Assembly (NCBI RefSeq): GCF_030123405.1
Contig: NZ_CP126110.1
Coordinates: forward strand, 1,302,001 to 1,366,000
Length of the DNA stretch: 64,000 bases
From: Neobacillus sp. WH10
Lineage (GTDB): Bacteria > Bacillota > Bacilli > Bacillales > Cytobacillaceae
Direction: 5' to 3'
Shown: piece by piece, positions 25,194 to 32,700 of the stretch
Numbering within the stretch: position 1 is the first letter of the stretch
Layout of the letters: each line of letters opens with the position of its first letter
The notes under the pieces: generated by a model
Told to the model about the DNA's origin: nothing
Database searches by the model: none
The model's input: the letters and a program-made list of their open reading frames with translations, nothing else
Translations under genes and position numbers: made by a program

Positions 25194-26720
25194 ATGATAA
25201 CGCTAACAGGTAATAGTTTAACTCTTGAGCAATTGAAAGATATTTTATACCGTAAGCAAAAGGTTATAGCATCTGAAAAGAGTATAGAGGCTGTACAAAA
25301 AAGCCGGTCAGCAGTAGAGAGAATCGTTTCTGAATCAAGAGTAGTATATGGGATTACGACCGGATTTGGAAAATTTAGTGATGTCTTGATTGACCAAGAC
25401 GATGTACAAGATTTGCAGCTTAATTTAATTCGCTCTCATGCGTGCGGGGTGGGCGATCCTTTTCCAGAGGTTGTTGCAAAAGCAATGGTTCTCCTTCGTG
25501 CGAACGCACTTTTAAAGGGGTATTCTGGGATAAGACCCCTTGTGATTGAGAAATTATTGGAATTAGTGAATAAGGACATTATTCCTGTCATCCCGCAGCA
25601 AGGCTCCCTTGGTGCAAGTGGTGACTTGGCGCCGCTATCCCATCTTGCTTTAGTGTTGATTGGCGAAGGCGAAGTTTTTTATAAAGGGGAACGAGTGGAT
25701 TCACTTGTGGCATACAAGCAAGAGGGGATCTTACCAGTAACCTTAGAAGCAAAGGAAGGTCTGGCTCTTATTAACGGTACCCAGGCGATGACCGCAATGG
25801 GCGTTATTGGCTACTTGGAGGCCGAGCAGCTGGCACATGAAAGTGAACTAATTGCCTCGATAACAATCGAAGGTCTGAATGGGATCATCGATGCTTTTGC
25901 GGAAGAGGTACATGTGGCAAGGGGCTATAAACAGCAGATTGATACAGCAGCAAGAATCCGCCGTTACTTAAGTGATAGTTTATTAACAACACAACAGGGT
26001 GAGCTTCGGGTTCAGGATGCCTATTCACTGCGTTGTATCCCTCAAGTTCATGGTGCTTCCTGGCAGGCCCTTGATTATGTAAAAGAAAAACTTGAAATTG
26101 AAATGAATGCAGCAACCGATAATCCATTAATTTTTGATGATGGAGAAAAAGTAATCTCAGGAGGGAACTTCCACGGACAGCCGATTGCTTTTGCAATGGA
26201 TTTTATGAAAATTGCTGTGGCAGAACTAGCCAATATATCGGAGAGAAGAATTGAAAGATTAGTTAATCCACAGTTAAACGACCTGCCGCCATTCTTAAGT
26301 CCTGAACCAGGCTTACAATCAGGGGCAATGATTATGCAATATGCCGCTGCTGCACTTGTATCAGAAAATAAAACACTTGCTCATCCTGCGAGCGTTGATT
26401 CGATTCCATCATCAGCCAATCAGGAGGATCACGTGAGTATGGGTACAATCGCTTCAAGACATGCTTATCAAATTATTCAGAACGTAAGAAGAGTCCTTGC
26501 CATTGAGTTGATTTGTGCGATGCAGGCAGTAGAAATCCGCGGTGTGGATAAAATGGCAAGCTACACAAAAATGTTTTATCAAAAAGGACGGGAACAGGTT
26601 CCTTCTATTAAGCAAGACCGTATTTTCTCAAAGGATATCGAAAAAGCGGCTAAGTGGTTAAAGACCATTGAATTTTCACAATTTATAAGAGATTTAAGCA
26701 TGGAAAAAGGTCAATATTAA
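25194..26720 (+). CDS. hutH: Histidine ammonia-lyase HutH
   Basis: A 508-residue histidase converting L-histidine to urocanate and ammonia. The Ala141-Ser142-Gly143 triad in GSLGASGDLAPLSH forms the MIO electrophile. Conserved TTGFGKF and QEDHVSMG (NQEDHVS) active-site blocks are present. Normal length (508 in B. subtilis). It stands alone: no hutP, hutU, hutI, hutG or hutM nearby, so the rest of the pathway must be elsewhere. Expression is expected to depend on the leader terminator just upstream. AGAGGAGCGAG ribosome site. Confidence 0.96.
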   Translation: MITLTGNSLTLEQLKDILYRKQKVIASEKSIEAVQKSRSAVERIVSESRVVYGITTGFGKFSDVLIDQDDVQDLQLNLIRSHACGVGDPFPEVVAKAMVLLRANALLKGYSGIRPLVIEKLLELVNKDIIPVIPQQGSLGASGDLAPLSHLALVLIGEGEVFYKGERVDSLVAYKQEGILPVTLEAKEGLALINGTQAMTAMGVIGYLEAEQLAHESELIASITIEGLNGIIDAFAEEVHVARGYKQQIDTAARIRRYLSDSLLTTQQGELRVQDAYSLRCIPQVHGASWQALDYVKEKLEIEMNAATDNPLIFDDGEKVISGGNFHGQPIAFAMDFMKIAVAELANISERRIERLVNPQLNDLPPFLSPEPGLQSGAMIMQYAAAALVSENKTLAHPASVDSIPSSANQEDHVSMGTIASRHAYQIIQNVRRVLAIELICAMQAVEIRGVDKMASYTKMFYQKGREQVPSIKQDRIFSKDIEKAAKWLKTIEFSQFIRDLSMEKGQY

Positions 26721-26723
26721 TTG

Positions 26724-26753
26724 GAAAAAGGCGTGAAAATTTCACGCCTTTTA
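26724..26753. terminator. Bidirectional terminator after hutH
   Basis: Perfect stem AAAAAGGCGTGAAA around a very short loop, closing TTTCACGCCTTTT. It serves both hutH and the convergent small gene on the minus strand. Confidence 0.88.
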
Positions 26754-26951
26754 CTTTGTCTGGTCTGGCAGCCAGCGGGCGGTATCTCCTCGTCCTTCAT
26801 CTTCCTCAACTCTATTTTTAAAAGCTTCCCGGGTAACAAGGAATTCCTCATCACCTATAGCTTCTTTTCCATGCTTTTCCGTTAAACTGTTTTCTGGAAA
26901 ATTACCAGGATGGTTCTTCTTTTTATGTTCAAAATGTTCTCCGCGTGCCAA
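26751..26951 (-). CDS. Small hydrophilic protein, 66 aa, unrecognised
   Basis: Begins with TTG at 26951, eight bases after a perfect AAAGGAG (26960-26966), giving MARGEHFEHKKKNHPGNF and ending TARWLPDQTK. It is charged, with no membrane segment or cysteine. The frame also reads upstream to 26990, but that part lacks a ribosome site. The strong site and shared terminator make it a good gene. I do not recognise the family. Confidence 0.62.
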   Translation of the reverse strand: MARGEHFEHKKKNHPGNFPENSLTEKHGKEAIGDEEFLVTREAFKNRVEEDEGRGDTARWLPDQTK

Positions 26952-27035
26952 ACTCAACACTCCTTTCATCTTCGGATGTAGCATACCCAAACATTGGTGA
27001 AATAATTACTTTCCAAAAAGAATTCTATTTTTTAA

Positions 27036-27090
27036 CAAAAAAAGCTGGCTGAAGAAGTGAATTTCTTTTCACTCTTCACCAGCTTTTTTT
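27036..27090 (-). terminator. Hairpin overlapping the 39-aa membrane gene's 3' end
   Basis: Long stem AAAGCTGG...CCAGCTTT with an inner GAAGAAGTGA/TCACTCTTC pair; the minus-strand side continues TTTTTTGTTAAAA. It includes the last codons and stop of the 39-residue gene at 27069. Confidence 0.75.
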
Positions 27091-27188
27091 TCATGTTTAT
27101 CGGGTTTGCACATTCGATCAAGCATAATACCAGCGAACACAATAAACGCAATAGGAATTGAATAATTTAAAACATGAATAACCGTCAT
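27069..27188 (-). CDS. Very small membrane protein, 39 aa
   Basis: Minus-strand frame MTVIHVLNYSIPIAFIVFAG, then IMLDRMCKPDKHEKKAGEE: one membrane helix followed by a charged tail. A GGTGG ribosome-like stretch lies upstream, and the stop lies inside a terminator hairpin. An in-frame ATG six codons earlier is possible. No family recognised. The 280 bp between it and the kinase gene at 27475 holds no other gene that I can see. Confidence 0.5.
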   Translation of the reverse strand: MTVIHVLNYSIPIAFIVFAGIMLDRMCKPDKHEKKAGEE

Positions 27189-27474
27189 ACAAGCTTCCAC
27201 CACCATTGTGTTAATATTTGTAATATTAAGTATATTGAAATGTTGTTAATATTATATGCTAACAGTCACAATTTAGACAAATTCCAATAGCATTAAATTT
27301 TATCCATGACCAATCCACAATCTAAACACTATTTTATCCTCTTTTTTATTAATCCTATAAAATATTCCATTTTTTTTAAAAAGGATTTCAAGAATAAATA
27401 TCGTAATTGTTAGTAGGAGAAATTATTTCAATTCTGAATTACTTTACTATGTTTCCAAAGGAGTTGTGCTGACG

Positions 27475-28443
27475 ATGAACATGAAGGAGACAAAAATATA
27501 CGATATTATCTGTATCGGCGGTGCGAATGTGGATCGGAAAATCCGAGCATTGAAACCATTGGCTAACAGAACATCTAACCCAGCTATTAGCACAAAAACA
27601 AGAGGTGGAGTGGCTAGAAATATCGCGGAAAATTCAGGGCGGATAGGACTGAAGGCCTCTTTATTAGCATATATAGGAGCAGACCCTGAAGGGGAATGGA
27701 TACTCCAAAATACAAAAAACTATGTAGATGTTAGCCCTACAGAAATAATTCATGGAAAATCCACGGGAACTTACACAGCGGTGCTTGATGAAGATGGTGA
27801 AATGGCGGTTGCCCTTGCAGATATGACAATTTACAATGACGTGAAGGAATATTTCTTCGAAAACAATTTGCATCATCTTCAAAGTGCAAAAATGATCTTA
27901 CTGGATACGAATTTTCCTGCGAAGGTTATCGGTCAAGTGATAAGTAGCTGTAAAAACACTGGCATACCTATTTGTATTGCTCCAGTATCTGCTCCGAAAA
28001 CTGATAAATTACCAGCTTCTTTAGAAGGTGTTACATGGCTGATTGCTAACCATAAAGAGGCTGAAGCTTTATCAAAACTAAATATTAACTCGGAAGGTGA
28101 CTACTATCGTGCAGCAGAAGTAATTTTGACAAAGGGTGTTGAGAAAGTCGTAATTACAAGGGGAGAGAAAGGCTTAATATATTTTACAAACAATGGTGAG
28201 GCAGGAGCATTAGTCCCACCTAGTGTACCGATAGTAGAGGTTACAGGCGCGGGGGACTCACTTATTGCAGGGATATTATTTGGTTATTTAAAAGGTCTCG
28301 GTACAGAAGATGCCTGCAAAATAGGTATCTCCTGTTCGTTAATTACCCTACAGACGAGCGATACAGTAAGCCCTGAATTAAATCAACAATCATTACAGGA
28401 AACATTTCAAAAATACTTTAGTAAGGGATTAAGCCAACGATGA
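27475..28443 (+). CDS. PfkB-family sugar kinase, pseudouridine-kinase-like
   Basis: A 322-residue ribokinase-fold kinase. The N-terminal GGANVDRK and GGVARNIAENSGRIG motifs and the C-terminal VTGAGDSLIAGI anion-hole motif with the catalytic Asp mark the PfkB family; the N-terminus resembles pseudouridine kinase PsuK/YeiC. No HTH domain and no psuG (pseudouridine-phosphate glycosidase) neighbour, so the substrate is not certain. The frame opens at GTG 27466, but AAAGGAG (27457-27463) is too near it; ATG 27475 fits better. Followed by a terminator. Confidence 0.82.
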   Translation: MNMKETKIYDIICIGGANVDRKIRALKPLANRTSNPAISTKTRGGVARNIAENSGRIGLKASLLAYIGADPEGEWILQNTKNYVDVSPTEIIHGKSTGTYTAVLDEDGEMAVALADMTIYNDVKEYFFENNLHHLQSAKMILLDTNFPAKVIGQVISSCKNTGIPICIAPVSAPKTDKLPASLEGVTWLIANHKEAEALSKLNINSEGDYYRAAEVILTKGVEKVVITRGEKGLIYFTNNGEAGALVPPSVPIVEVTGAGDSLIAGILFGYLKGLGTEDACKIGISCSLITLQTSDTVSPELNQQSLQETFQKYFSKGLSQR

Positions 28444-28529
28444 ATCATGCAAATCTACCTTATTATACATATAATGCGACAGTTGGGATGCTGATTGATT
28501 CCAGCTTAAAAATGAATAGAATAAATTTG

Positions 28530-28566
28530 TGGGATGGAATCTTCCTTAATTTCCTTCCCTTTTTTA
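28530..28566 (+). terminator. Terminator after the PfkB kinase
   Basis: Hairpin GGGATGGAA...TTCCTTCCC with one offset pair, followed by TTTTTT. Confidence 0.65.
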
Positions 28567-28778
28567 TTTGAATTGTAAAATAGAGGAAGTTTTTTGTGGA
28601 ATTATGGAATATTTTGTGTGAAAAAGAAGTTAGAAAATTAAAAAAAGCGACAAAATGTAACACCCTGTTATAAAAGGACTAGATATAATTAACATATCAT
28701 TTTGAATTAAGTAAATCGACCTATCAGGAGACAAACATAGAAGGAAATCGGTAATACTTAAGTTGTACTGTTGACAGA

Positions 28779-28863
28779 AAAAGGCAAACCTGTTGAAAAG
28801 CAGGGACGCAAAGCCGAGGATCTAAGGGAAGTATTTAACTTGCTATGGTGGCCGGGCTGCCTG
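28779..28863 (+). ncRNA. Cyclic di-GMP-I (GEMM-I) riboswitch aptamer upstream of sinI
   Basis: The aptamer core is clear: GGCAAACC (28782-28789), a helix CCTGTT-GAAA-AGCAGG with a GAAA tetraloop (28788-28803), the invariant GGGACGCAAAGCC (28803-28815), CTAAGG (28822-28827, the usual tetraloop-receptor side) and ATGGTGGCCGGGCTGCC (28845-28861), whose TGCC closes the outer stem with GGCA. These are the conserved blocks of the c-di-GMP-I class in order. The start codon of sinI lies only 31 bases beyond. I see no terminator and no clear anti-Shine-Dalgarno between them, so the mode of control is open. An open frame runs through the aptamer from 28771 but is incidental. Upstream, 28567-28778 holds only the promoter region (a TATAAT lies at 28683). 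Confidence 0.93.
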
Positions 28864-28893
28864 GAATGCGAAATGTATTTTAGGAGTGAGAAA

Positions 28894-29040
28894 ATGTTTA
28901 TTAGAGAAAGAGATGTGGATGTAATCGATCAAGAATGGATGGAGCTCATATTGGAAGCAAGAGACCTTGGACTTTCAATTGAAGATGTTCGTAATTTTCT
29001 TTATCCAGATAGTCAAAAAGAAGCATCAAGTACATACTAA
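28894..29040 (+). CDS. sinI: SinI-family anti-repressor
   Basis: A 48-residue protein starting MFIRERDVDVIDQEWMELI; the core DQEWMELILEARDLGLSIEDVRNFL is the SinI helix-hook that binds SinR. In B. subtilis SinI sequesters SinR and so releases biofilm matrix genes. TAGGAGTGAG precedes the ATG at 28894; the longer in-frame reading from 28771 crosses the riboswitch and is rejected. Unlike B. subtilis, where sinI and sinR are in tandem, the partner here is on the opposite strand, with a terminator between. Expression is probably set by the c-di-GMP aptamer directly upstream. Confidence 0.85.
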   Translation: MFIRERDVDVIDQEWMELILEARDLGLSIEDVRNFLYPDSQKEASSTY

Positions 29041-29046
29041 AAAGTG

Positions 29047-29088
29047 AAAAGCATTCTACAAAAAACGACATTTTTGTAGAATGCTTTT
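29047..29088. terminator. Bidirectional terminator between sinI and sinR
   Basis: Perfect 18 bp inverted repeat (AAAAGCATTCTACAAAAA and its complement) around a six-base loop, flanked by T-rich sequence for both convergent genes. Confidence 0.9.
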
Positions 29089-29127
29089 CTTCTTGCGAAA
29101 CGAATGTTTTCTTTAAGACACGTATGC

Positions 29128-29457
29128 TTACTCATTATTATTTTGATTAATTCGCCATTTATTAAATTCAAGGAAGTCGCGAAATTGTTCTTTTGATATC
29201 CCCGAGGTCATAGCCTCTTGTACCAGATTCAACCACTCGTTATCCAATTCAGTCTTGTCAATTTGCTCATGAATCAAGTGCTCAACTGGAAGATTCAAAA
29301 CAACAGCAATTTTTTCAAGAAACTGAATAGAAGGATTCTTTTGCAGGTTTCTTTCAAGTGAACTTAAATAAGATTTAGCAACTCCCGCTTGTTCAGCAAG
29401 TTCGGATAGTGACATTTTCTTTTCTAAGCGGAATTTTTTAACGCGGTCACCAATCAT
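29128..29457 (-). CDS. sinR: SinR-type repressor
   Basis: A 109-residue Xre-family regulator. N-terminal HTH: MIGDRVKKFRLEKKMSLSELAEQAGVAKSYLSSLERN with KNPSIQFLEKIA, nearly the SinR pattern. C-terminal dimerisation/SinI-binding domain: LDNEWLNLVQEAMTSGISKEQFRDFLEFNKW (about 70-103), which is the segment that pairs with SinI. Role inferred: represses biofilm matrix and possibly chain-growth genes; released by SinI. Convergent with sinI and therefore not co-transcribed with it. Confidence 0.9.
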   Translation of the reverse strand: MIGDRVKKFRLEKKMSLSELAEQAGVAKSYLSSLERNLQKNPSIQFLEKIAVVLNLPVEHLIHEQIDKTELDNEWLNLVQEAMTSGISKEQFRDFLEFNKWRINQNNNE

Positions 29458-29734
29458 GGGGTCTCACACACCTATTTTAATATTAATATGTTTATTCTAC
29501 CAAAATGAATGGAAAAGTACCATATCAAGAACACGTGAATATTGCAATAAAATGAACATCGAAATGAGCGTTTCAGAGTTTTACGGCAAGTAATTTTGAA
29601 AAAATGTGCAGTTAGAGGTAATATTAAGAGTGTTGCCAATCTATAGGTAAAATTTCTTAAGTATAATGATGCTTTGTTGAACGATATTGTAAACTATACA
29701 TAAAAATAAACAAAAAGGAAGGGGATCCTCTTAA

Positions 29735-30484
29735 ATGATTGTCCTTAAATCACAACGAGAAATTGAAGCGATGAAAAAGGCTGGAGATATTCTTGCAGCC
29801 TGTCATAAAGAAATTGCAAAATTAGTAAAACCAGGTGTAACAACGTGGGAAATAGAGGAGTTTGTTAACGGCTTTCTAAGTAAAAATGGAGCAACACCTG
29901 AACAAAAAGGCTATAAAGGTTATGAATATGCAACGTGTGCAAGCATCAACGACGAAATATGTCATGGCTTTCCAAGAAAGGAACCATTAAAAGATGGCGA
30001 TATTGTAACGATTGATATGGTTGTTAATTACAATGGAGCCTTGGCCGATTCGGCATGGTCTTACGCAGTTGGCAAGGTTTCTGAGGAAACGGATCATTTA
30101 TTAAAAGTAACAAAGGAAGCTTTATACAAGGGAATTGAACAGGCTGTTGTGGGTAATCGCATTGGTGATATTGGCCATGCAATTCAAACCTATGTTGAAA
30201 GTGAAGGTCTTTCTGTAGTTCGAGACTTTATTGGCCATGGTATTGGTGCAGTGATTCACGAGAAACCTGACGTTCCACATTATGGACTGCCAGGAAAAGG
30301 TGCAAGAATTAAAGAAGGTATGGTGTTTACCATTGAGCCAATGGTAAACATCGGCAGATACCAAACGAAGATGGATGATAATGGCTGGACGGCAAGAACA
30401 TTTGACGGTAAATATTCAGCACAATATGAGCACACACTTGCAATTACAAAAGATGGACCAATTATCTTAACAGAACAGAAATAA
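29735..30484 (+). CDS. map: Methionine aminopeptidase, type I (YflG/MapB-like)
   Basis: A 249-residue enzyme that removes the N-terminal Met from new proteins. The five metal ligands are in their normal blocks: Asp in VTIDMVVNYN and ADSAW, His in IGHGIG, Glu in FTIEPM and Glu in YEHT. Length matches B. subtilis YflG (249), the second Map of that species, rather than the ribosomal-operon enzyme (248), and its isolated location also fits the YflG type. GGAAGGGG site before the ATG; a terminator follows. Confidence 0.93.
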   Translation: MIVLKSQREIEAMKKAGDILAACHKEIAKLVKPGVTTWEIEEFVNGFLSKNGATPEQKGYKGYEYATCASINDEICHGFPRKEPLKDGDIVTIDMVVNYNGALADSAWSYAVGKVSEETDHLLKVTKEALYKGIEQAVVGNRIGDIGHAIQTYVESEGLSVVRDFIGHGIGAVIHEKPDVPHYGLPGKGARIKEGMVFTIEPMVNIGRYQTKMDDNGWTARTFDGKYSAQYEHTLAITKDGPIILTEQK

Positions 30485-30493
30485 GATCAAAAC

Positions 30494-30529
30494 AAAAACC
30501 CGTTATTTACTACAATAACGGGTTTTTTG
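30494..30529 (+). terminator. Intrinsic terminator after map
   Basis: Perfect stem AAAACCCGTTATT and its complement with a six-base loop, ending in six T. Confidence 0.92.
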
Positions 30530-30533
30530 TTTT

Positions 30534-30681
30534 ATCCCGCATTAACGGGCAATAAGATCCACAACTAAATTGTGTGAACTAAAAAGGATAAGTGGTGGAT
30601 CAACTGCCCGTAAAAGCCCGATTGGTTCAACTAACAATTAGTGGAGGGTGGAAAAAATACCCACTAATTGTTAGTTGAACC
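30534..30681. repeat. Structured intergenic repeat TATCCCGCATTAACGGGCA, copy 1
   Basis: Begins TATCCCGCATTAACGGGCA. Two nested hairpins: GGGCA..GATCCAC (from 30547) pairs with GTGGATC..TGCCC (to about 30606), and a perfect 21 bp inverted repeat (30624-30644 with 30661-30681, starting GGTTCAACTAACAATTAG) closes on AGGGTGGAAAAAATAC. The last base touches the stop codon of the convergent yfkK gene. A shorter copy of the same element lies at 30981-31028. Confidence 0.85.
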
Positions 30682-30906
30682 TTATTTTTTTCTGAGATTT
30701 CCAAGTTCTTCAACTAACGCTTGCATTTCATTAGGACTAAATGAATTCTTTTTCAGTACCATTTCGTAAATTTCCTTTAATTCTTCGTACATTTCTTCAT
30801 CGAAGTGAGAAGGTTTAATTGCTCCGAGGTTTAGTACCTTTAGTTTTTCCTTTATTTGTTCAATCATATATTCGACATTTTCGACGGATTTTTCTGATAA
30901 ATTCAT
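30682..30906 (-). CDS. yfkK: DUF1128 protein, YfkK-like
   Basis: A 74-residue acidic, helical protein of the DUF1128 family (B. subtilis YfkK): NVEYMIEQIKEKLKV, DEEMYEELKEIYEMVLKK and FSPNEMQALVEELGNLRKK. Function unknown. A GTG at 30915 opens the frame, but GGAAAGGG is correctly spaced from ATG 30906. Its stop codon abuts a structured repeat, and the same repeat recurs upstream of it, so the gene is bracketed by two copies. Confidence 0.85.
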   Translation of the reverse strand: MNLSEKSVENVEYMIEQIKEKLKVLNLGAIKPSHFDEEMYEELKEIYEMVLKKNSFSPNEMQALVEELGNLRKK

Positions 30907-30980
30907 TTCGGGCACCCTTTCCGAATTAATAATTTCATCTTTTCATTTTAAATAGTATCTGTCAATATAAACTTCCTTTA

Positions 30981-31028
30981 TCCCGCATTAACGGGCAGTA
31001 AGACCCCCATTGATTGTTAGTTGAACCA
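30981..31028. repeat. Structured intergenic repeat, copy 2 (short form)
   Basis: Same orientation and opening as the element at 30534 (TATCCCGCATTAACGGGCAGT, one difference) but jumps directly to the end piece TTGTTAGTTGAACC, lacking the middle hairpins. About 150 further bases upstream of the YtxH gene hold nothing else recognisable. Confidence 0.8.
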
Positions 31029-31180
31029 TATAGTTTATCCAATGAAAGGTAAATAAAAGTTATCAGGTGAGACTTGCATAGGAATGATAGATAAAGCAAA
31101 ATAAATGGGTAGGATTAAATAGGTATTATTTTTATTTGGATTAATTCATGATATTTATCATGGTGGAAGGAGAGTTTAAG

Positions 31181-31552
31181 ATGACAAGGAAAAATCAATT
31201 TTGGAAGGGAATGCTGATCGGTGCCATTGCGGGCGGAGCCATTAGCTTATTAGACAAACAAACCCGTGAGGCTATGAAGGAAAACGTCCAAAAAACTTCC
31301 AGCAAGGCTGCCTATATTGTGCGAAATCCGAGAGAAATATCCGAAAAAGTAAAGGGGACAGCAGCAAAAATCAAGTCAACCTATGAACAGGTTAGTGAAG
31401 ATATATCCTTTATTACAGATAAGGTTGAGGAATTAAAGGAGCTGACACCTCAGGTAACTGATATTCTAAAAGAAACGAAAGATTCCTTTACAGAGAATGA
31501 AAATACAAATCTGATCGAAGAAGTATTGGGTGAAGAGGAGAAAATCATTTAA
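31181..31552 (+). CDS. YtxH-domain protein
   Basis: A 123-residue protein with an N-terminal glycine-rich membrane segment (FWKGMLIGAIAGGAISLL, residues 6-23), then a long charged helical region typical of YtxH/general-stress proteins. An in-frame ATG at 31148 has no ribosome site; GGAAGGAGAG stands before ATG 31181. It lies 15 bp upstream of the YihY gene, so the two form an operon. In B. subtilis a similar small gene (yfkI) sits next to yfkH. Function unknown. Confidence 0.78.
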   Translation: MTRKNQFWKGMLIGAIAGGAISLLDKQTREAMKENVQKTSSKAAYIVRNPREISEKVKGTAAKIKSTYEQVSEDISFITDKVEELKELTPQVTDILKETKDSFTENENTNLIEEVLGEEEKII

Positions 31553-31567
31553 AGAAGGAGGATGGAA

Positions 31568-32404
31568 ATGGACAAGGAAGCGAATGTACGCTCTTCATTG
31601 CTTAGATTGCTTTGGCATCGGATCGAGGAAGATGATATTCCAGGATTAAGTGCTCAATTGGCCTACTTTTTTCTTCTTTCCTTGTTTCCACTCCTAATTG
31701 TCATATTTACGCTAATACCTTATATCCCGATTCCACATCAGGATATGCTTGGGATGATTGAATATTTCGCACCAGCAGAAGCGATGGAGTTAATTAAAAA
31801 AAATGTAAATGAAATCATGAATCATCGGAATGGCGGTTTGCTTTCGTTCGGGATTATCGGGACGATTTGGTCAGCCTCTAATGGGATAAATGCCGTTGTG
31901 AGGGCTTTTAATAAGGCTTATAATGTGAAGGAAAGCCGCTCTTTCATCGTCTCCCGAGGCACGGCTATTTTATTAACCTTTGGGATGATTTTTGTCTTTA
32001 TCCTTGCGATTGTTCTACCGATATTCGGCAGGGAAATAGGTGTTTTTCTATTTTCAAAATTAGGCTATAAAACTGAATTCATCAAGCTCTGGAATATGTT
32101 AAGCTGGCTTGTTAGTGCGATTATTTTATTCCTTATTTTCACTGGTTTGTATTGGATTGCTCCAAATGTGAGGCTGCGCTGCCGAAGTGCTTTTCCTGGA
32201 GCTGCGTTTGCAACATTTGGCTGGATTCTGTCATCAATGGCCTTATCCTTTTATGTCGGGAATATTGGTCACTATTCACTAACCTATGGCAGTATTGCAG
32301 CTATTATTATTTTAATGATTTGGTTATACATATCCGCTTTCATTATTATACTTGGCGGAGAAATCAATGCCTTTTATAGTGAAAAAAATCGGTCGAACTG
32401 CTAA
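31568..32404 (+). CDS. yfkH: YihY/BrkB family membrane protein (YfkH-like)
   Basis: A 278-residue protein with six membrane helices and the family blocks DDIPGLSAQLAYFFLLSLFPLLI, GTIWSASNGINAVVRAFNKAY and YGSIAAIIILMIWLYISAFIIILGGEINA. The family was once misnamed ribonuclease BN; its molecular role is unknown. AAGGAGG lies six bases before ATG 31568, so this start is preferred to ATG 31562. Second gene behind the YtxH protein. Together with yfkK, the antiporter and yfkD this recalls the yfk region of B. subtilis. Confidence 0.85.
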   Translation: MDKEANVRSSLLRLLWHRIEEDDIPGLSAQLAYFFLLSLFPLLIVIFTLIPYIPIPHQDMLGMIEYFAPAEAMELIKKNVNEIMNHRNGGLLSFGIIGTIWSASNGINAVVRAFNKAYNVKESRSFIVSRGTAILLTFGMIFVFILAIVLPIFGREIGVFLFSKLGYKTEFIKLWNMLSWLVSAIILFLIFTGLYWIAPNVRLRCRSAFPGAAFATFGWILSSMALSFYVGNIGHYSLTYGSIAAIIILMIWLYISAFIIILGGEINAFYSEKNRSNC

Positions 32405-32482
32405 TACTTTCCTTAATGAAAAAAGTTCATCTGCCTAAACTATGATGGAGGGGTAACCCAATATTAAGGGAGGTATTAAGTA

Positions 32483-32587
32483 ATGACAAAGCATACTAAA
32501 AAAGATGGCAGTACAAAGCAAAAAGGAAAAGGAAGTAAAGGAAATAAAACGTCCGGATCGGCAAACGGCTCTAACGGATATCACTAA
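32483..32587 (+). CDS. Tiny Lys/Gly/Ser-rich protein, 34 aa
   Basis: MTKHTKKDGSTKQKGKGSKG..., ending NGSNGYH. GGGAGG lies eight bases before the ATG and a terminator follows 18 bases after the stop, so a real gene is likely. Low-complexity basic peptides like this are frequent in Bacillaceae and some are spore proteins; no family is recognised. Confidence 0.55.
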   Translation: MTKHTKKDGSTKQKGKGSKGNKTSGSANGSNGYH

Positions 32588-32605
32588 AAGGATTCGACAT
32601 ATAAA

Positions 32606-32634
32606 GAAAGGCTGGGAGTACCCAGCCCTTTCCT
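32606..32634 (+). terminator. Terminator after the tiny basic gene
   Basis: Stem AAAGGCTGGG / CCCAGCC(C)TTT around AGTA. Confidence 0.8.
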
Positions 32635-32638
32635 AAAG

Positions 32639-32700
32639 CATAAGTGAACTTCGCCTCTGTCTTCGCCCTAGGGGCTCGCCAATCAGCGAGTTTTCTTTAT
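32639..32700. repeat. Dispersed 60 nt repeat ending in CTCGCCAATCAGCGAG, copy 1
   Basis: ATAAGTGAACTTCGCCTCTG, then TCTTCGCCCTAGGGGCTCGCC and AATCAGCGAGTTTTCTTTAT. It lies directly after the pfeT stop on the minus strand. A near-identical copy lies directly after the doxX stop at 61040-61101. On the minus strand the CTCGC/GCGAG stem could help terminate transcription. Confidence 0.85.

Noticed and set aside
28647..28660. Spo0A box upstream of sinI
   Set aside because: TTTTGTCGCT on the minus strand only partly matches TTTTGTCGAA, and a single such match is expected by chance in AT-rich sequence.
28771..28893. N-terminal extension of the SinI frame
   Set aside because: The 41 extra codons are the c-di-GMP aptamer read as protein; a proper ribosome site stands before ATG 28894.
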